Shown in pieces: positions 1-9,300 of a stretch of 55,372 bases of DNA (position 1 is its first letter; each line of letters opens with the position of its first letter). The stretch is from positions 1-55,372 of the forward strand of contig JASHRW010000184.1 of the NCBI GenBank assembly GCA_030037065.1. Reading direction: 5' to 3'. A model generated the notes under the pieces. It did no database searches. It worked only from the letters and a program-made list of their open reading frames with translations, and had not been told where the DNA came from. Made by a program: the position numbers and the translations under genes. Source of the stretch: Xanthobacteraceae bacterium. Lineage in GTDB: Bacteria; Pseudomonadota; Alphaproteobacteria; Rhizobiales; Xanthobacteraceae.

Positions 1-372
1 GCCATCGAGCGCCATCGCGAACCGATCGATGGGGTCAACATTGTGCTCATGCTGGTCTTCGTCACCGCGGTGATGGGGACCGTGGCCGGCAGCTTCATGG
101 CCGATCCCTTGACGGTGACCGCGATCCTGCTGTTCGCTTTCGCGATGTTTTTTGCCTTGCTCGGTCTCACCGTTCTGATTTTCCGCAAGCTCGGCAGGCA
201 GAAGGCGCTGGCGCTCGGGCTCATGGTTTCACAGCGCAACATGGGACTAATGCTGGCGGCGACGGCGGGCGCGCTGCCCGCCGCCACATGGCTCTATTTT
301 GCGCTCGCCCAGTTTCCGATCTACGTCACGCCGCAATTGTTGCGGCCGATCGCGCGTACGAGCACAGCCTAG
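1..372 (+). CDS. BASS-type (bile acid:sodium symporter-like) transporter, 5'-truncated
   Basis: The frame is open from base 1 with no start required, so this is the C-terminal part of a longer gene cut by the window edge. The visible residues form about three hydrophobic segments separated by a short basic loop, followed by a conserved-looking segment with the motif QRNMGLM, which resembles the Q(R)N.GLA motif of the last helices of the BASS transporter superfamily. Membrane location is clear; substrate cannot be judged. The stop TAG overlaps the Shine-Dalgarno sequence of the following ThDP enzyme (AGGAG at 371-375), so the two are translationally coupled and probably act on related organic acids. 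The assignment to BASS rests on these few helices and is moderate. Confidence 0.55.
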   Translation, partial: AIERHREPIDGVNIVLMLVFVTAVMGTVAGSFMADPLTVTAILLFAFAMFFALLGLTVLIFRKLGRQKALALGLMVSQRNMGLMLAATAGALPAATWLYFALAQFPIYVTPQLLRPIARTSTA

Positions 373-381
373 GAGTAAACA

Positions 382-2172
382 ATGCCACGCATGAAGGGCG
401 CCGAACTCATCACCGAATATTTGATCGCCAACGACATTCCCTACGTGTTCGGCATTTGCGGTCACGGCAATGTCGGCATGCTTGATCCGCTCTATCAGGC
501 GCGCGATCGCATCACGCTGGTTTCGCCGCGCCACGAGCAGGTCGCGGCGCATATGGCGGACGCCTATTTCCGCGTCCGCCACAAGCCGGTGGCGACGCTG
601 ACCTCGTGCGGGCCGGGCTCTTGCAACATCATCATGCCGCTCGCCTGCGCGCTCACCGATTCATCGGCGTTGCTCGCCATCACCGCCAACGTGCCGACGC
701 AGCAGTTCAACAGGAGTCCTTTTCAGGAAATCAACCGCCACTTTCAGGCCGATTTCGTCAACATCGTGCGCCCGGTGGTCAAGCGCAGCTTTCAGCCGAC
801 CCGCGTCGACATGCTGCCGCTCGCCTTGCGTCAGGCGACAACAGCGATGCTGTCGGGCCGGCCGGGGCCGGTCAACGTCGATGTGCCGTTCAACGTGTTC
901 CAGGAGGAGGACGACATCGATCTGCCGCCGCCGGCGCCGCCGCTTAACGCGCAGCGGGGAGGAGCCTCGCCCGAAGAGATATCCCGCGCAGTCGATCTGA
1001 TCCTCGCTGCGCGACGGCCGGCTCTGTTCATCGGCCACGGAGTGACGTTGTCGGAAGCCGGGCGCGAATTGACCGAGTTTGCCAAGAAGCTCGGGATCCC
1101 GGTGATCTCTTCGCCCAACGGCATGGGCTGCCTCGACATGACCGATCCGCTATCGCTCGGCTTCATCGGCAGGAACGGTGCGTTTCCCGCCAACGAGGCC
1201 GGCCGTCGCGCCGATCTCGTGATCGCCATCGGTGCGCGTTTTGACGACCGCTCCGCCTCGTCGTGGCTGCCCGGCTTTTCGTGGAATTTTCCGCACACCA
1301 AACTCATCCATGTCGATGTCGACGCCGATGAGCTTGGGCGCAACTATCCCCCTGACCTCGGTATTCTCGCCGATGCGCGTACGTTTTTACGCCAACTGCT
1401 CGGCGAGCTTGATCGCCGCGGGGCAAAATCAAACACCAGGGAATGGCTCGCCGATATCGCCAAATGGCGCGCCGAGTGGGACAAATTCATCAAGCCCAAT
1501 TTCGATCTGCATGCCTCGCCGATGCGGCCGGAGCGGGTGGTCGCCGACTGTCGCGCGGTGCTGCCAGACGACGGCATTATCTGCTGCGACGTCGGCGTCA
1601 GTCACAACTGGTACATGCAGTTCTGGAACGCGCGCAAACCGCAGACCATGCTCAATTCGTGGGGCTTTTCTGGCATGGGTTTCGGCGCCTCGGGCGCGCT
1701 CGGTGCCAAGCTCGCGGCGCCGGAGCGGCCGGTCGTCGCAGTCACCGGCGACGGCTGCTTCACGATGGTGCCGCATGTGCTCTGCACCGCCGTCGAATAC
1801 AACATTCCGGTGGTCTGGGTTATCTGGAATAATTTCGGCTGGGTTTCGATCCGCGACATACAGTTGGGCCTGTTCGGCGGGCGTGAGCACGGCACTATGT
1901 TCCATCAGGGCGCCAACAAAAAACCCTACAATCCGGATTTCGCTGCATGGGCCAAGGCCGCCGGTGTTGACGCGATGACGGTTTCGCGGTCCCAGGATTT
2001 CCGCGGCGCGCTCGAACATGCGGTCAAGTCCAACAAACCTTATCTGCTCGACGTTCACGTCGACGCCGAGGTTCGCCCGCCCTCGACCGGCGCCTGGCAA
2101 TTGCCGCCGACGCCCTACAAGGAGCCGGTGTTCGGCGAGCGCTTCCTTCCCGACTCGGCGCCGATGAAATGA
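382..2172 (+). CDS. Thiamine diphosphate-dependent enzyme, acetolactate synthase-like large subunit
   Basis: A 596-residue protein with the three-domain layout of the ThDP enzyme family: N-terminal pyrimidine-binding domain with the catalytic glutamate in SPRHEQ (Glu52), a central Rossmann-like domain (about 200-340), and a C-terminal pyrophosphate-binding domain with the GDG...NN metal/ThDP motif beginning at Asp457. ThDP family members decarboxylate 2-oxo acids or transfer the resulting carbanion. No small regulatory subunit (IlvN/ACT) gene lies nearby, so a housekeeping acetolactate synthase role is unlikely and a catabolic 2-oxoacid role is more plausible. It follows a BASS-type transporter by 9 bp with a good SD (AGGAG), which suggests uptake and conversion of one substrate. 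Exact substrate unknown. Confidence 0.85.
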   Translation: MPRMKGAELITEYLIANDIPYVFGICGHGNVGMLDPLYQARDRITLVSPRHEQVAAHMADAYFRVRHKPVATLTSCGPGSCNIIMPLACALTDSSALLAITANVPTQQFNRSPFQEINRHFQADFVNIVRPVVKRSFQPTRVDMLPLALRQATTAMLSGRPGPVNVDVPFNVFQEEDDIDLPPPAPPLNAQRGGASPEEISRAVDLILAARRPALFIGHGVTLSEAGRELTEFAKKLGIPVISSPNGMGCLDMTDPLSLGFIGRNGAFPANEAGRRADLVIAIGARFDDRSASSWLPGFSWNFPHTKLIHVDVDADELGRNYPPDLGILADARTFLRQLLGELDRRGAKSNTREWLADIAKWRAEWDKFIKPNFDLHASPMRPERVVADCRAVLPDDGIICCDVGVSHNWYMQFWNARKPQTMLNSWGFSGMGFGASGALGAKLAAPERPVVAVTGDGCFTMVPHVLCTAVEYNIPVVWVIWNNFGWVSIRDIQLGLFGGREHGTMFHQGANKKPYNPDFAAWAKAAGVDAMTVSRSQDFRGALEHAVKSNKPYLLDVHVDAEVRPPSTGAWQLPPTPYKEPVFGERFLPDSAPMK

Positions 2173-2394
2173 TGGCGGTTGCGGCCGCAGGACTTCCACA
2201 AATAACCGTCTCGCGAACACGCTGGGTTCTGTTTGCGCGAGGTCGCTTTTGCAAGAGCGGCCCGGCAATGATTGCCGAGAATTAATCTGGATTGCCGCGA
2301 ATTAATCTCCGCGACACGTCCGCGTAATTTGGCTTCCCCATCTTGTAGTTCATCGGCGGTCGCGCCGCCTGTCGTATTCCAGATGGAGACTGTT

Positions 2395-3948
2395 ATGACT
2401 GATCCGAACTCTACACAATCCAATGAGCCCAACAGGAAACCGCTGCGCGCCCGCCGCATTGCGCTCTTGGCCTCGGTTGCCGGATTGAGCGCCTTCGTCC
2501 TGCTCGCCGGCCCGGGCTTTTATCATTCCGCCAACGTCAAATTCGGCGCGTCGCCGGCCAGCGCCAGTGAAACCACGACGCTGCCGCACCCGGCGAGCTT
2601 CGCCGACATCGTCGCCAAGGTGAAACCGGCGGTGATCTCGGTGCGGGTGAAGATCGACCAGACCTCCGATAACAACACGTCGCTGCGGCACAACGGCAGC
2701 GACGAAACGATCCCGTTCGCGCCGGGTTCGCCGATGCAAAAGTTTTTTCAGCAGTTCGGCGACCAGAATGGGCAGGGCAATCAGCCGCAACAGCACGAAA
2801 CCATCATCGGCGAGGGCTCCGGCTTTTTCATCTCTCCAGATGGTTATGCGGTGACCAATAATCACGTTGTCGATCACGCCAAATCCGTTCAGGTAACCAC
2901 GGCCGACGGCACGATTTACAAGGCCAAAGTCATCGGCACCGATCCGAAAACCGACCTGGCGCTGATCAAGGTCGACGGCAAGAACGACTTTCCCTACGTG
3001 AAGTTCGCCAATCATGAGCCGCAGGTCGGCGATTGGGTGATCGCCGTCGGCAATCCGTTCGGGCTCGGCGGCACAGTGACCGCCGGCATAGTTTCAGCGG
3101 AGAGCCGCGACATCGGTGGCAGCCCCTATGACGACTACATTCAGATCGATGCACCGATCAACAAGGGCAATTCGGGCGGGCCGGCGTTCGACGTCAACGG
3201 CAACGTGATCGGCATCAATACCGCGATCTATTCGCCGTCAGGCGGCTCGGTTGGCATCGGCTTCGATATTCCGGCGCAGACTGCCAAAGCGGTGATTAGC
3301 GAGCTCAAGGAACATGGTCACGTGACCCGCGGCTGGCTTGGCGTGCAGATTCAACCTGTGACCGCCGGCATTGCCGACAGTCTCGGCATGAAGAAGGCCG
3401 AAGGCGCGATCGTCGACAAGACGCAGGCCAACAGCCCTGCGGCCAAAGCCGGGCTTAAGGAGGGCGACGTTATCACCGCCGTCAATGGCACAAGCGTGAA
3501 AGATGCCCGCGGCCTTGCCCGTACCATTGCGCTTCTGGCGCCCGATAGCTCGGTCAAGCTCGACATCCTGCGCGACGGTCAGGCCAAAACGCTCACGGTG
3601 ACGCTCGCAGAAATGCCGAATGATCAGCAAGCCAGCGCTGCGCCCAACGAGTCGCCGACGCATGGCGTGCCGCACCTTGGTCTGACGGTCGCGCCGGCCC
3701 GCGATGTGGCGGGCGCCGGCGCGAATGGCGTCGTGGTCACGGGCGTGGATCCCAACGGACCGGCGGCTGAGGCTGGCTTCCAGACCGGCACCATCATTCT
3801 CGATGTCGGCGGCAAGCCCGTGGCCAACGGCCACGACGTGGTCAATGCTCTCAAGCAAGCGCAAGCCCAAGGCAAGCACGACGTGTTGATGCGAGTGCAG
3901 GTGGGCGACGCCACGCAGTTCGTGGCGGTCCCGTTGGGCAATGCATAA
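2395..3948 (+). CDS. degP: DegP/HtrA-family periplasmic serine endopeptidase
   Basis: A trypsin-like HtrA protease of about 517 residues. The chosen start ATG at 2395 has GGAGA 5 bases upstream; an in-frame ATG at 2383 and a longer open frame from 2272 exist but lack support. An N-terminal basic region and a single hydrophobic segment (about residues 22-42) act as signal or anchor. The catalytic triad is complete: His157 (TNNHVVDHA), Asp187 (KTDLALIKV) and Ser260 (GNSGGPAF). Two PDZ domains follow at about 355-445 and 430-515. The family degrades or chaperones misfolded envelope proteins. It stands alone, ends before a strong hairpin at 4026-4054, and is not part of an operon with the adaptor gene downstream. 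Confidence 0.93.
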   Translation: MTDPNSTQSNEPNRKPLRARRIALLASVAGLSAFVLLAGPGFYHSANVKFGASPASASETTTLPHPASFADIVAKVKPAVISVRVKIDQTSDNNTSLRHNGSDETIPFAPGSPMQKFFQQFGDQNGQGNQPQQHETIIGEGSGFFISPDGYAVTNNHVVDHAKSVQVTTADGTIYKAKVIGTDPKTDLALIKVDGKNDFPYVKFANHEPQVGDWVIAVGNPFGLGGTVTAGIVSAESRDIGGSPYDDYIQIDAPINKGNSGGPAFDVNGNVIGINTAIYSPSGGSVGIGFDIPAQTAKAVISELKEHGHVTRGWLGVQIQPVTAGIADSLGMKKAEGAIVDKTQANSPAAKAGLKEGDVITAVNGTSVKDARGLARTIALLAPDSSVKLDILRDGQAKTLTVTLAEMPNDQQASAAPNESPTHGVPHLGLTVAPARDVAGAGANGVVVTGVDPNGPAAEAGFQTGTIILDVGGKPVANGHDVVNALKQAQAQGKHDVLMRVQVGDATQFVAVPLGNA

Positions 3949-4025
3949 GAGGCAACGCGTAGCGCAGTGGCGACGCCTGCCTGTCGTGTCGCCGTCTCCA
4001 GGCACGTTGGCGCGGGCTAGTCGGG

Positions 4026-4054
4026 GAGGACGGGCTTTTTTTAAGCCCGTCCTC
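4026..4054 (+). terminator. Perfect 12-bp hairpin downstream of degP
   Basis: Arms GAGGACGGGCTT and AAGCCCGTCCTC pair perfectly around a five-T loop, 77 bases after the degP stop. The base-paired stem is strong, but the U-run expected of an intrinsic terminator sits in the loop rather than after the stem, so termination could be factor-assisted, or the hairpin may stabilise the mRNA end. The rest of the 287-base gap before the next start shows nothing else. Confidence 0.5.
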
Positions 4055-4235
4055 ATCCGTATTATCGCCCTCTCGGCCGCCAAATAGGAGAATCAAAATC
4101 TCAGCCACATCCGACGGACGCGCGTGCCTGAACTTCGTCTATATTGCCGTAACTGCGAAACGGAGCTACGAATTCGCCTTAGGCGAGCAGGGCTGATCCG
4201 CGCCGAGGTTGGCGGCGGTTCGGGAATTCGAGACG

Positions 4236-5267
4236 ATGTTCCGGCAACCGAACGGGATCACGCAAGGGACCAAATTGCTCGGCGCGATCTGTTTGGTCGC
4301 GATTTTCTCCGCTCCCTCCCAGATGTTGGGCCAGAGTTCCGACTTTGCCGCGCCCGGCCGCGTCGAGGGCGCCGCCCCGCCGATGTCGATCGGCGTCGCG
4401 GCGACCGGCATCGTCAGCGATATTTTGGTCCACGAAGGCAGCCGCGTCGAGACTGGACAGCTACTGGTCAAGCTCGATTGCGCCCCGCAGGAAGCGGACC
4501 TGCGCACGCGCCAAGCGCAGCTTGCCGCGGCGCAGGCGACGTACGACAAATTCCGCAACGGTCCGCGGCCCGACGAGATCGCCGTGGGCGAGGCGGTGGT
4601 GAACTTTTCGCAGGCGCGCGCCGACGAAGCGCAAAAGGCGCTGCAACGTACTCTGGAATTGCAGGAAGGCGTGACCGTCACCACGGCGCATGTTCTCGAG
4701 GTCAAGCGCGACGCCAGGATCGCCGTGGCGCAACTTGCGGAAGCGCAATCGCAGCTCAACCTGCTGCGCGCCGGATCACGCGAGGAGGACATTCGCCAGG
4801 CCAAGGCGCTGCGTGACGCCGCCGCCGCCGAGCTCGACGCCGCCCGCGCCCGCCTCAACCAATGCTCTGTCAAGGCGCCGGTGGACGGCGTCGTGCTCGA
4901 CGTGTTGGTCAACCAGGGTCAGTTCTTGAGCCTGGCCGTGCCGCAGCCGCTCCTGCACATCGTGCGCGACGGCCAGTCGCGCGTGCGCGCCGAGGTTGGA
5001 TTGGCTGATCTTCGTCACGTCTGCGTGCAGCAGCACGCAACCATCGCCACCAACGCGTTTCCCCACGCGGCGATCCGGGCGCAAGTCGCCTCGATCAGCC
5101 CGACAGTCAGCCGAAGAAACGCGGATGCGGTCGGCACGGTGTCTCCCGCCAATGCGGACGAGAACAATGTCGTGGCAGTTGTGCTGACGGTGAATCCCGG
5201 CGCTCCGGCGCTGCCAATCGGCTTGCCCGTCACTGTCCACTTCGAGGCGTGCCCGACGAAGAGCTGA
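4236..5267 (+). CDS. HlyD/YbhG-family periplasmic adaptor (membrane fusion) protein
   Basis: About 343 residues. The ATG at 4236 is preferred over an in-frame TTG at 4209 because the protein then begins with a short basic stretch followed by a hydrophobic signal (KLLGAICLVAIFSA). A biotinyl-lipoyl-like half (VSDILVHEGSRVETGQLLVKL), a long alpha-helical hairpin rich in Ala, Gln and Glu (about 75-205) including the SREEDI signature seen in YbhG/DevB-type adaptors, the second lipoyl half (CSVKAPVDGVVLDVLVNQGQ) and a beta-barrel segment follow. Such proteins link an inner-membrane ABC or RND pump to the outer membrane. No pump gene is adjacent, so this is an orphan adaptor here; the RND permease at the far end of the window is 49 kb away. 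Confidence 0.85.
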   Translation: MFRQPNGITQGTKLLGAICLVAIFSAPSQMLGQSSDFAAPGRVEGAAPPMSIGVAATGIVSDILVHEGSRVETGQLLVKLDCAPQEADLRTRQAQLAAAQATYDKFRNGPRPDEIAVGEAVVNFSQARADEAQKALQRTLELQEGVTVTTAHVLEVKRDARIAVAQLAEAQSQLNLLRAGSREEDIRQAKALRDAAAAELDAARARLNQCSVKAPVDGVVLDVLVNQGQFLSLAVPQPLLHIVRDGQSRVRAEVGLADLRHVCVQQHATIATNAFPHAAIRAQVASISPTVSRRNADAVGTVSPANADENNVVAVVLTVNPGAPALPIGLPVTVHFEACPTKS

Positions 5268-5341
5268 GGTGGCCATGCGGCTGGTCGGACTTCCGGCGCG
5301 AAGCATATGAGTGAATTGGGCCGGCGAGGTGGCGCATTGAG

Positions 5342-6148
5342 ATGACCACAGGGAAGAGACTGGCCGGCCGGGTGGCCCTCATTAGCGGCGGCGGCGGTGA
5401 GATTGGTGGCGCCATCGCGCGTCTGTTCGCAACCGAAGGCGCCGAAGTCGCGGTCGCCGACCTCGATCCGGACAAAGCCGAAGCGGTCGCCCGCGCCATT
5501 CTCGACGGTGGCGGTCACGCGCGGGCGTTCGCCGTCGATGTCGCCGATGAGGCAAGCGCGAAGGCGGCTGTCGCGCGCAGCGTTGAAGTTTTCGGCAAGC
5601 TGACCACTGTGGTCAACGTGGCGGCGACGATTACGCCCGACGGCACGGTCGAGACGTTGAGCCTCGATCAATGGAACAAGGCCATCGCGGTCAATCTGAC
5701 CGGCGCATTTTTGATGTGCAAGGCCGCCGTGCCGGAGCTGCGCCGCGCCGGCGGCGGCAGCATCGTCAACATCGCCTCCCAGTTCGGCCATGTCGGCGTG
5801 CCGCTGCGTTCGCCTTATTGCACCACCAAGGCGGCGCTCATTCACTTCACCCGCATTCTGGCGATGGATCACGCTGCAGACAACATTCGCGCCAATACGA
5901 TCTCGCCGGGTTTTATCTTAACCGAGCGATCGAGCGCGCGCTCGGGAGGCAAGGCGCAAGCGCGTATCGTCAACGGCCCACGGCACTTGCTCAACCGGCC
6001 CGGCGAGCCCGACGAAATCGCCGCCGGCGCCCTCTATCTCGCCAGCGACGAGTCATCCTTCGTCACCGCCAGCGATCTGCTTATCGATGGTGGCTATATA
6101 GCCTTCAAGGGCAAGATTGGGCCTGACGGCAAGCCGGCATTGTCTTAA
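5342..6148 (+). CDS. SDR-family NAD(P)-dependent oxidoreductase
   Basis: A 268-residue classical short-chain dehydrogenase/reductase. The N-terminal cofactor site is GGGGEIGGAIA, a variant of TGxxxGIG in which the usual Thr is Ser (LISGGGGEIG). The acidic residue in VADLDPDKA suggests NAD(H) preference. The catalytic Ser (NIASQFG), Tyr and Lys (SPYCTTKAAL) are present. The C-terminal half carries the usual SPGFILTE and DGGY segments. A weak SD (GAGGTGG) precedes the ATG. It is separated from the adaptor by 74 bases and converges on the TRAP operon across a hairpin at 6147-6169. Substrate not predictable. Confidence 0.9.
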   Translation: MTTGKRLAGRVALISGGGGEIGGAIARLFATEGAEVAVADLDPDKAEAVARAILDGGGHARAFAVDVADEASAKAAVARSVEVFGKLTTVVNVAATITPDGTVETLSLDQWNKAIAVNLTGAFLMCKAAVPELRRAGGGSIVNIASQFGHVGVPLRSPYCTTKAALIHFTRILAMDHAADNIRANTISPGFILTERSSARSGGKAQARIVNGPRHLLNRPGEPDEIAAGALYLASDESSFVTASDLLIDGGYIAFKGKIGPDGKPALS

Positions 6149-6169
6149 ATGCCGGCGTGTCGGCATTTT
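6147..6169. terminator. Bidirectional terminator-like hairpin between convergent genes
   Basis: Arms AAATGCCG and CGGCATTT pair perfectly around a 6-base loop; the right arm runs into TTTT on the plus strand and the left arm gives a short U-run on the minus strand. It overlaps the SDR stop codon and lies in the 44-base gap between the SDR gene and the end of dctM, the expected place for a shared terminator. Confidence 0.55.
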
Positions 6170-6192
6170 CCGCGCCTGAAATGCCGCCTGTT

Positions 6193-7473
6193 CTAATGAC
6201 CCATTGTGAGCAGCACTGTCGAGATCGCCGGCACGTAAGTAATAATCAGCAGCGCGGCGAAATTGATCGCCACAAACGGCAGAACGCCGCGATAGATCGT
6301 GCCCATCGGGGCGTTGAAAATCGCCTTGGCGGCAAACAGGTTGAGCCCGAACGGCGGCATGTAGAGGCCGATGCTGAGGTTGACCGCCATGATGATGCCG
6401 AAGTGCAACGCGTCGATGCCGGCGGCCTGCACGACCGGAAGCAAGAGCGGGGTGAGGATGAGGATCGCCGCCGGCGGTTCGAGAAAGCTGCCCGCGACCA
6501 GCAAGCCGGCATTGACGAACAACAGCGTCTGCCAGTGCGGCAGATGCATCGTGGTAATCGTGTCGATGAGCCGCTGGGGAATGCCGCTCGTTGTCATCAG
6601 CCACGAATAGACGCCGGCGCCGGTCACGATAATCAGGATCTGGGCGATCAGATAGACGGAGCTGACGATGACCTGCCAAAGCTCGCGAAGGCCGATCTCG
6701 CGATAGACGACCATGGCGACGAACAGTGAATAGACCACGGCGACGCCGGCGGCCTCGGTCGGTGTAAACACGCCGCCATAGATGCCGCCGAAGATCACCA
6801 CGATGGTGCCGATTGCCCAGCTCGCCTCCTTGGTCGAGGCCCAAACGTTCTTCCAGCGCGCCGGCGACGACAGCGGCACGGCTTTGATGCGCGCATAGAT
6901 CATCACGTAGGCGGCGTCGATCAAGCCGATCAGCAAGCTCGGCAGAATACCAGCGGTGAACAGTTTGATTGCCGAGACCTGGGCGGTGAGTGCGTACAGG
7001 ATCATCGAGATGGACGGCGGGATGATCACTGCCACCGCGCCCGAGGAAGTGATCAGGCTCACCGCGAAGCGCTCGCCGTAGCCGTGCTTGGTCAGCGAAG
7101 GAAACAATAGCCGTCCGATCGCCACCACGGTGCCGACCGAGGTGTGCGCCATGGCGCCGAACAGTTCGGACGAGGCCACCGTCGTCACGGCCAGCGAACC
7201 GCGCACCCCGCCGATGATCGACACCACCCAGGCGACGACGCGATTGGCGATGCCGCCGCGGCCCATGATTTCGCCGGCGAACACGAAGAACGGCACCGCG
7301 AGCAGGGGGAAATTGTTGAGGCTGCCGAACATGTTGGTCTGGATCACCTGCATCGGCACATGCGCCACCCACAAGATCGCCGCGGTCGAGGTGAGAATGA
7401 GGACGACGAAGATCGGCAGGCCGAGCAGCAGCAAGATCGTCGGCAGGATGAAATAGACGAACGTGACCGTCAT
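6193..7473 (-). CDS. dctM: TRAP transporter large permease (DctM)
   Basis: About 426 residues, almost wholly hydrophobic with 11-12 predicted helices, matching the usual length of DctM subunits. The typical N-terminal segment (LPTILLLLGLPIFVVL) and the conserved VPFFVFAGEIMGRGG and SSGAVAVIIPPSI motifs are visible. The start at 7473 lies one base after the dctQ stop, so the two are translationally coupled; the open frame upstream of it overlaps dctQ and is disregarded. It forms the sodium-driven channel for solutes delivered by the DctP protein encoded first in the operon. Confidence 0.93.
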   Translation of the reverse strand: MTVTFVYFILPTILLLLGLPIFVVLILTSTAAILWVAHVPMQVIQTNMFGSLNNFPLLAVPFFVFAGEIMGRGGIANRVVAWVVSIIGGVRGSLAVTTVASSELFGAMAHTSVGTVVAIGRLLFPSLTKHGYGERFAVSLITSSGAVAVIIPPSISMILYALTAQVSAIKLFTAGILPSLLIGLIDAAYVMIYARIKAVPLSSPARWKNVWASTKEASWAIGTIVVIFGGIYGGVFTPTEAAGVAVVYSLFVAMVVYREIGLRELWQVIVSSVYLIAQILIIVTGAGVYSWLMTTSGIPQRLIDTITTMHLPHWQTLLFVNAGLLVAGSFLEPPAAILILTPLLLPVVQAAGIDALHFGIIMAVNLSIGLYMPPFGLNLFAAKAIFNAPMGTIYRGVLPFVAINFAALLIITYVPAISTVLLTMGH

Positions 7474-7474
7474 T

Positions 7475-7990
7475 TCAGTGCTCGATTTCCCTGGCCGAGA
7501 TGGTGGCGTCATGGCGGGTGCCGAGGGCGATCAAACGCACGGCGATCAGAAGAGCCATGAGCATGAGCCCGAGCGGGACGACCGCCTGGGGGATGACCAA
7601 CGGGATGTTCGCGGTCTCGCTGCGCTGGTCGAGTTCGGCGAACATGGTCAGCATCGGCCAGGCAAAGATCACAAGCATCACGCAGGTCGCGATAGTGACC
7701 AAGTCAGCGAACAGCTCGAAGATCTTGCGCGCGCTTGGCGGCAGGACCGAAACGGCAATATCCATGCGGATGTGGCGTCCCAGCCAGCCGACCGGCGCAG
7801 CGCCGAGGAAAACGCTGCCGATCATCAGAAACAGCATCGCCTCCTCGGCCCACGGGATCGATACCGAAAAGATGTAGCGGCCGACGATGTTGGCGAAATT
7901 AATGCCGACGCTGGCGATCAGCATCGCGCCTGCAGCGATGCGAAGCGCAGCCATCAGCGCGTTGGCGACGCGCGTCAAGATGTCGATCAT
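7475..7990 (-). CDS. dctQ: TRAP transporter small permease (DctQ)
   Basis: A 171-residue four-helix membrane protein. The DctQ signature around FSVSIPWAEEAMLFLMIG and the helix GRHIRMDI are visible. It sits 36 bases downstream of dctP and one base upstream of dctM, the standard P-Q-M order. Its role is to couple the substrate-binding protein with the large permease. Confidence 0.9.
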   Translation of the reverse strand: MIDILTRVANALMAALRIAAGAMLIASVGINFANIVGRYIFSVSIPWAEEAMLFLMIGSVFLGAAPVGWLGRHIRMDIAVSVLPPSARKIFELFADLVTIATCVMLVIFAWPMLTMFAELDQRSETANIPLVIPQAVVPLGLMLMALLIAVRLIALGTRHDATISAREIEH

Positions 7991-8026
7991 TGATCGGCTC
8001 GTCGGCGGCGACCGCCGCGCGGGCGT

Positions 8027-9076
8027 CTAGTATTTCGCGGCAGCGGCGCGGACCTGTTGCAGCATGTCGTGCACCGCCGGCTGGTCCTTGGTGACCTCGT
8101 CGGCCACCGGATCGAGCAGCGTCTTCATCTTGGCGAGATCGTCGGCGGGCAGCGTGTGCACGGTGCCGCCCAAGGCGGTCCAGTCGCCGACCAGCTTTTT
8201 GGTGAAATCGATTTCCCAGGCTTGCGATTTGGCTTCCACCGCCTTGCCGCTGTCGATCACGACTTTCTGCAGGTCGGGTGGCAGAGTGTCGAGCCAAGGT
8301 TTCGACACCACCGCGATCGAAATGATGAACGTATCGTTGGTGACGGTCACCACCTTGAGCAGATCGTTCATCTTCATCGACGCAAACACCGACAGGCCGG
8401 AGATGGTGCCGTCGATCGTGCCCTGGTCGAGCGCTGGCACCACTTCGGACAACGGCATACCGATGCCGCTGGCGCCGAGCTTGGCCATCTTGGCGCGCTC
8501 GAGCGCGGTGCCGTTGATGCGCAGCTTTTTACCCTCGAAATCGGCGAGCCGCATGATCGCATGCTTGGCGCCGTAATCCGAGGCGCCGAGATCGAGGGTG
8601 GCGATGCCGACCATGCGCTTGGGAGCGGCGAGGTCGAACATGGCTTTCTCGATTACCGGATCATGAACCGTCGCCGCGGCATTGGCCTCGCTCTTAAAAA
8701 GCATCGGCGAGGAGAACACGCCGAAGCGCGGATCGACGCCGACAAAGAAGTCGACCGGGCCGATATAGGCCTGCACGCTGCCGAGTTGCACGCCCTGGAT
8801 CTCCTGCGGGATAGGACCGAGCTGGCTCGCCGGGTAGATTTGCACTTCGATGCGACCGCCGGAGGCCTTCTCCACCTGTTCCTTGTAGAACTTGATGAAC
8901 TGGTGCTGCGTTTCGTTGATAGTGGCGGTGCCGAATTTCATGACGAATTGCGGGGCAGCATGCGCAACGGGCGCGAGGCACGTCAACGCCACCGCCAACG
9001 CCGCTGTCGCGGCAGATCGCGTCGCGATCGTGTCGATCGTTCGTTGCAGTGGTCTGATTGTGCGATTTGCCGTCAT
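8027..9076 (-). CDS. dctP: TRAP transporter periplasmic substrate-binding protein (DctP)
   Basis: About 349 residues beginning at the ATG at 9076, which has a strong SD (GGGGGGAA); the longer frame to 9154 would put 26 unconvincing residues before the signal peptide. The signal peptide ends near AHAAPQ. The mature protein shows the DctP features: QHQFIKFYKEQVEKASGG, YPASQLGP, and the substrate-carboxylate-binding arginine in KKLRINGT. Family members bind organic acids. First gene of the minus-strand P-Q-M operon; divergent from the APC permease across 224 bases without an obvious regulator gene. Confidence 0.92.
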   Translation of the reverse strand: MTANRTIRPLQRTIDTIATRSAATAALAVALTCLAPVAHAAPQFVMKFGTATINETQHQFIKFYKEQVEKASGGRIEVQIYPASQLGPIPQEIQGVQLGSVQAYIGPVDFFVGVDPRFGVFSSPMLFKSEANAAATVHDPVIEKAMFDLAAPKRMVGIATLDLGASDYGAKHAIMRLADFEGKKLRINGTALERAKMAKLGASGIGMPLSEVVPALDQGTIDGTISGLSVFASMKMNDLLKVVTVTNDTFIISIAVVSKPWLDTLPPDLQKVVIDSGKAVEAKSQAWEIDFTKKLVGDWTALGGTVHTLPADDLAKMKTLLDPVADEVTKDQPAVHDMLQQVRAAAAKY

Positions 9077-9300
9077 TGTTTCCCCCCGATATCCCCGATG
9101 TTTCCGCCACATCGATGCGGCGTGTATTATTGCGCGACGCCCCGGCCGCGCCATTTTGCTCTTCGACTATAACGGGCCGGCGACGCTTGCCAAGCGGCGT
9201 TTCGCCGCGAGATGAGGAGCGGGAGTGCTCGATCTTACGGCAAAGATAATGGCGGAAACGGCACGTAAATGATCGCCAATCGGCAGCGGGGAGGGAAGAC

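Noticed and set aside
2272-2394. Upstream extension of the degP frame.
   Set aside because: The ATG at 2395 has a clear SD and gives a normal HtrA N-terminus; the extra 41 codons lack protein-like features.
4124-4816. A 230-codon plus-strand frame beginning before the HlyD-type adaptor.
   Set aside because: Its composition is Arg/Gly/Ala-rich and it overlaps the adaptor in another frame; the adaptor has a signal peptide and full domain structure.
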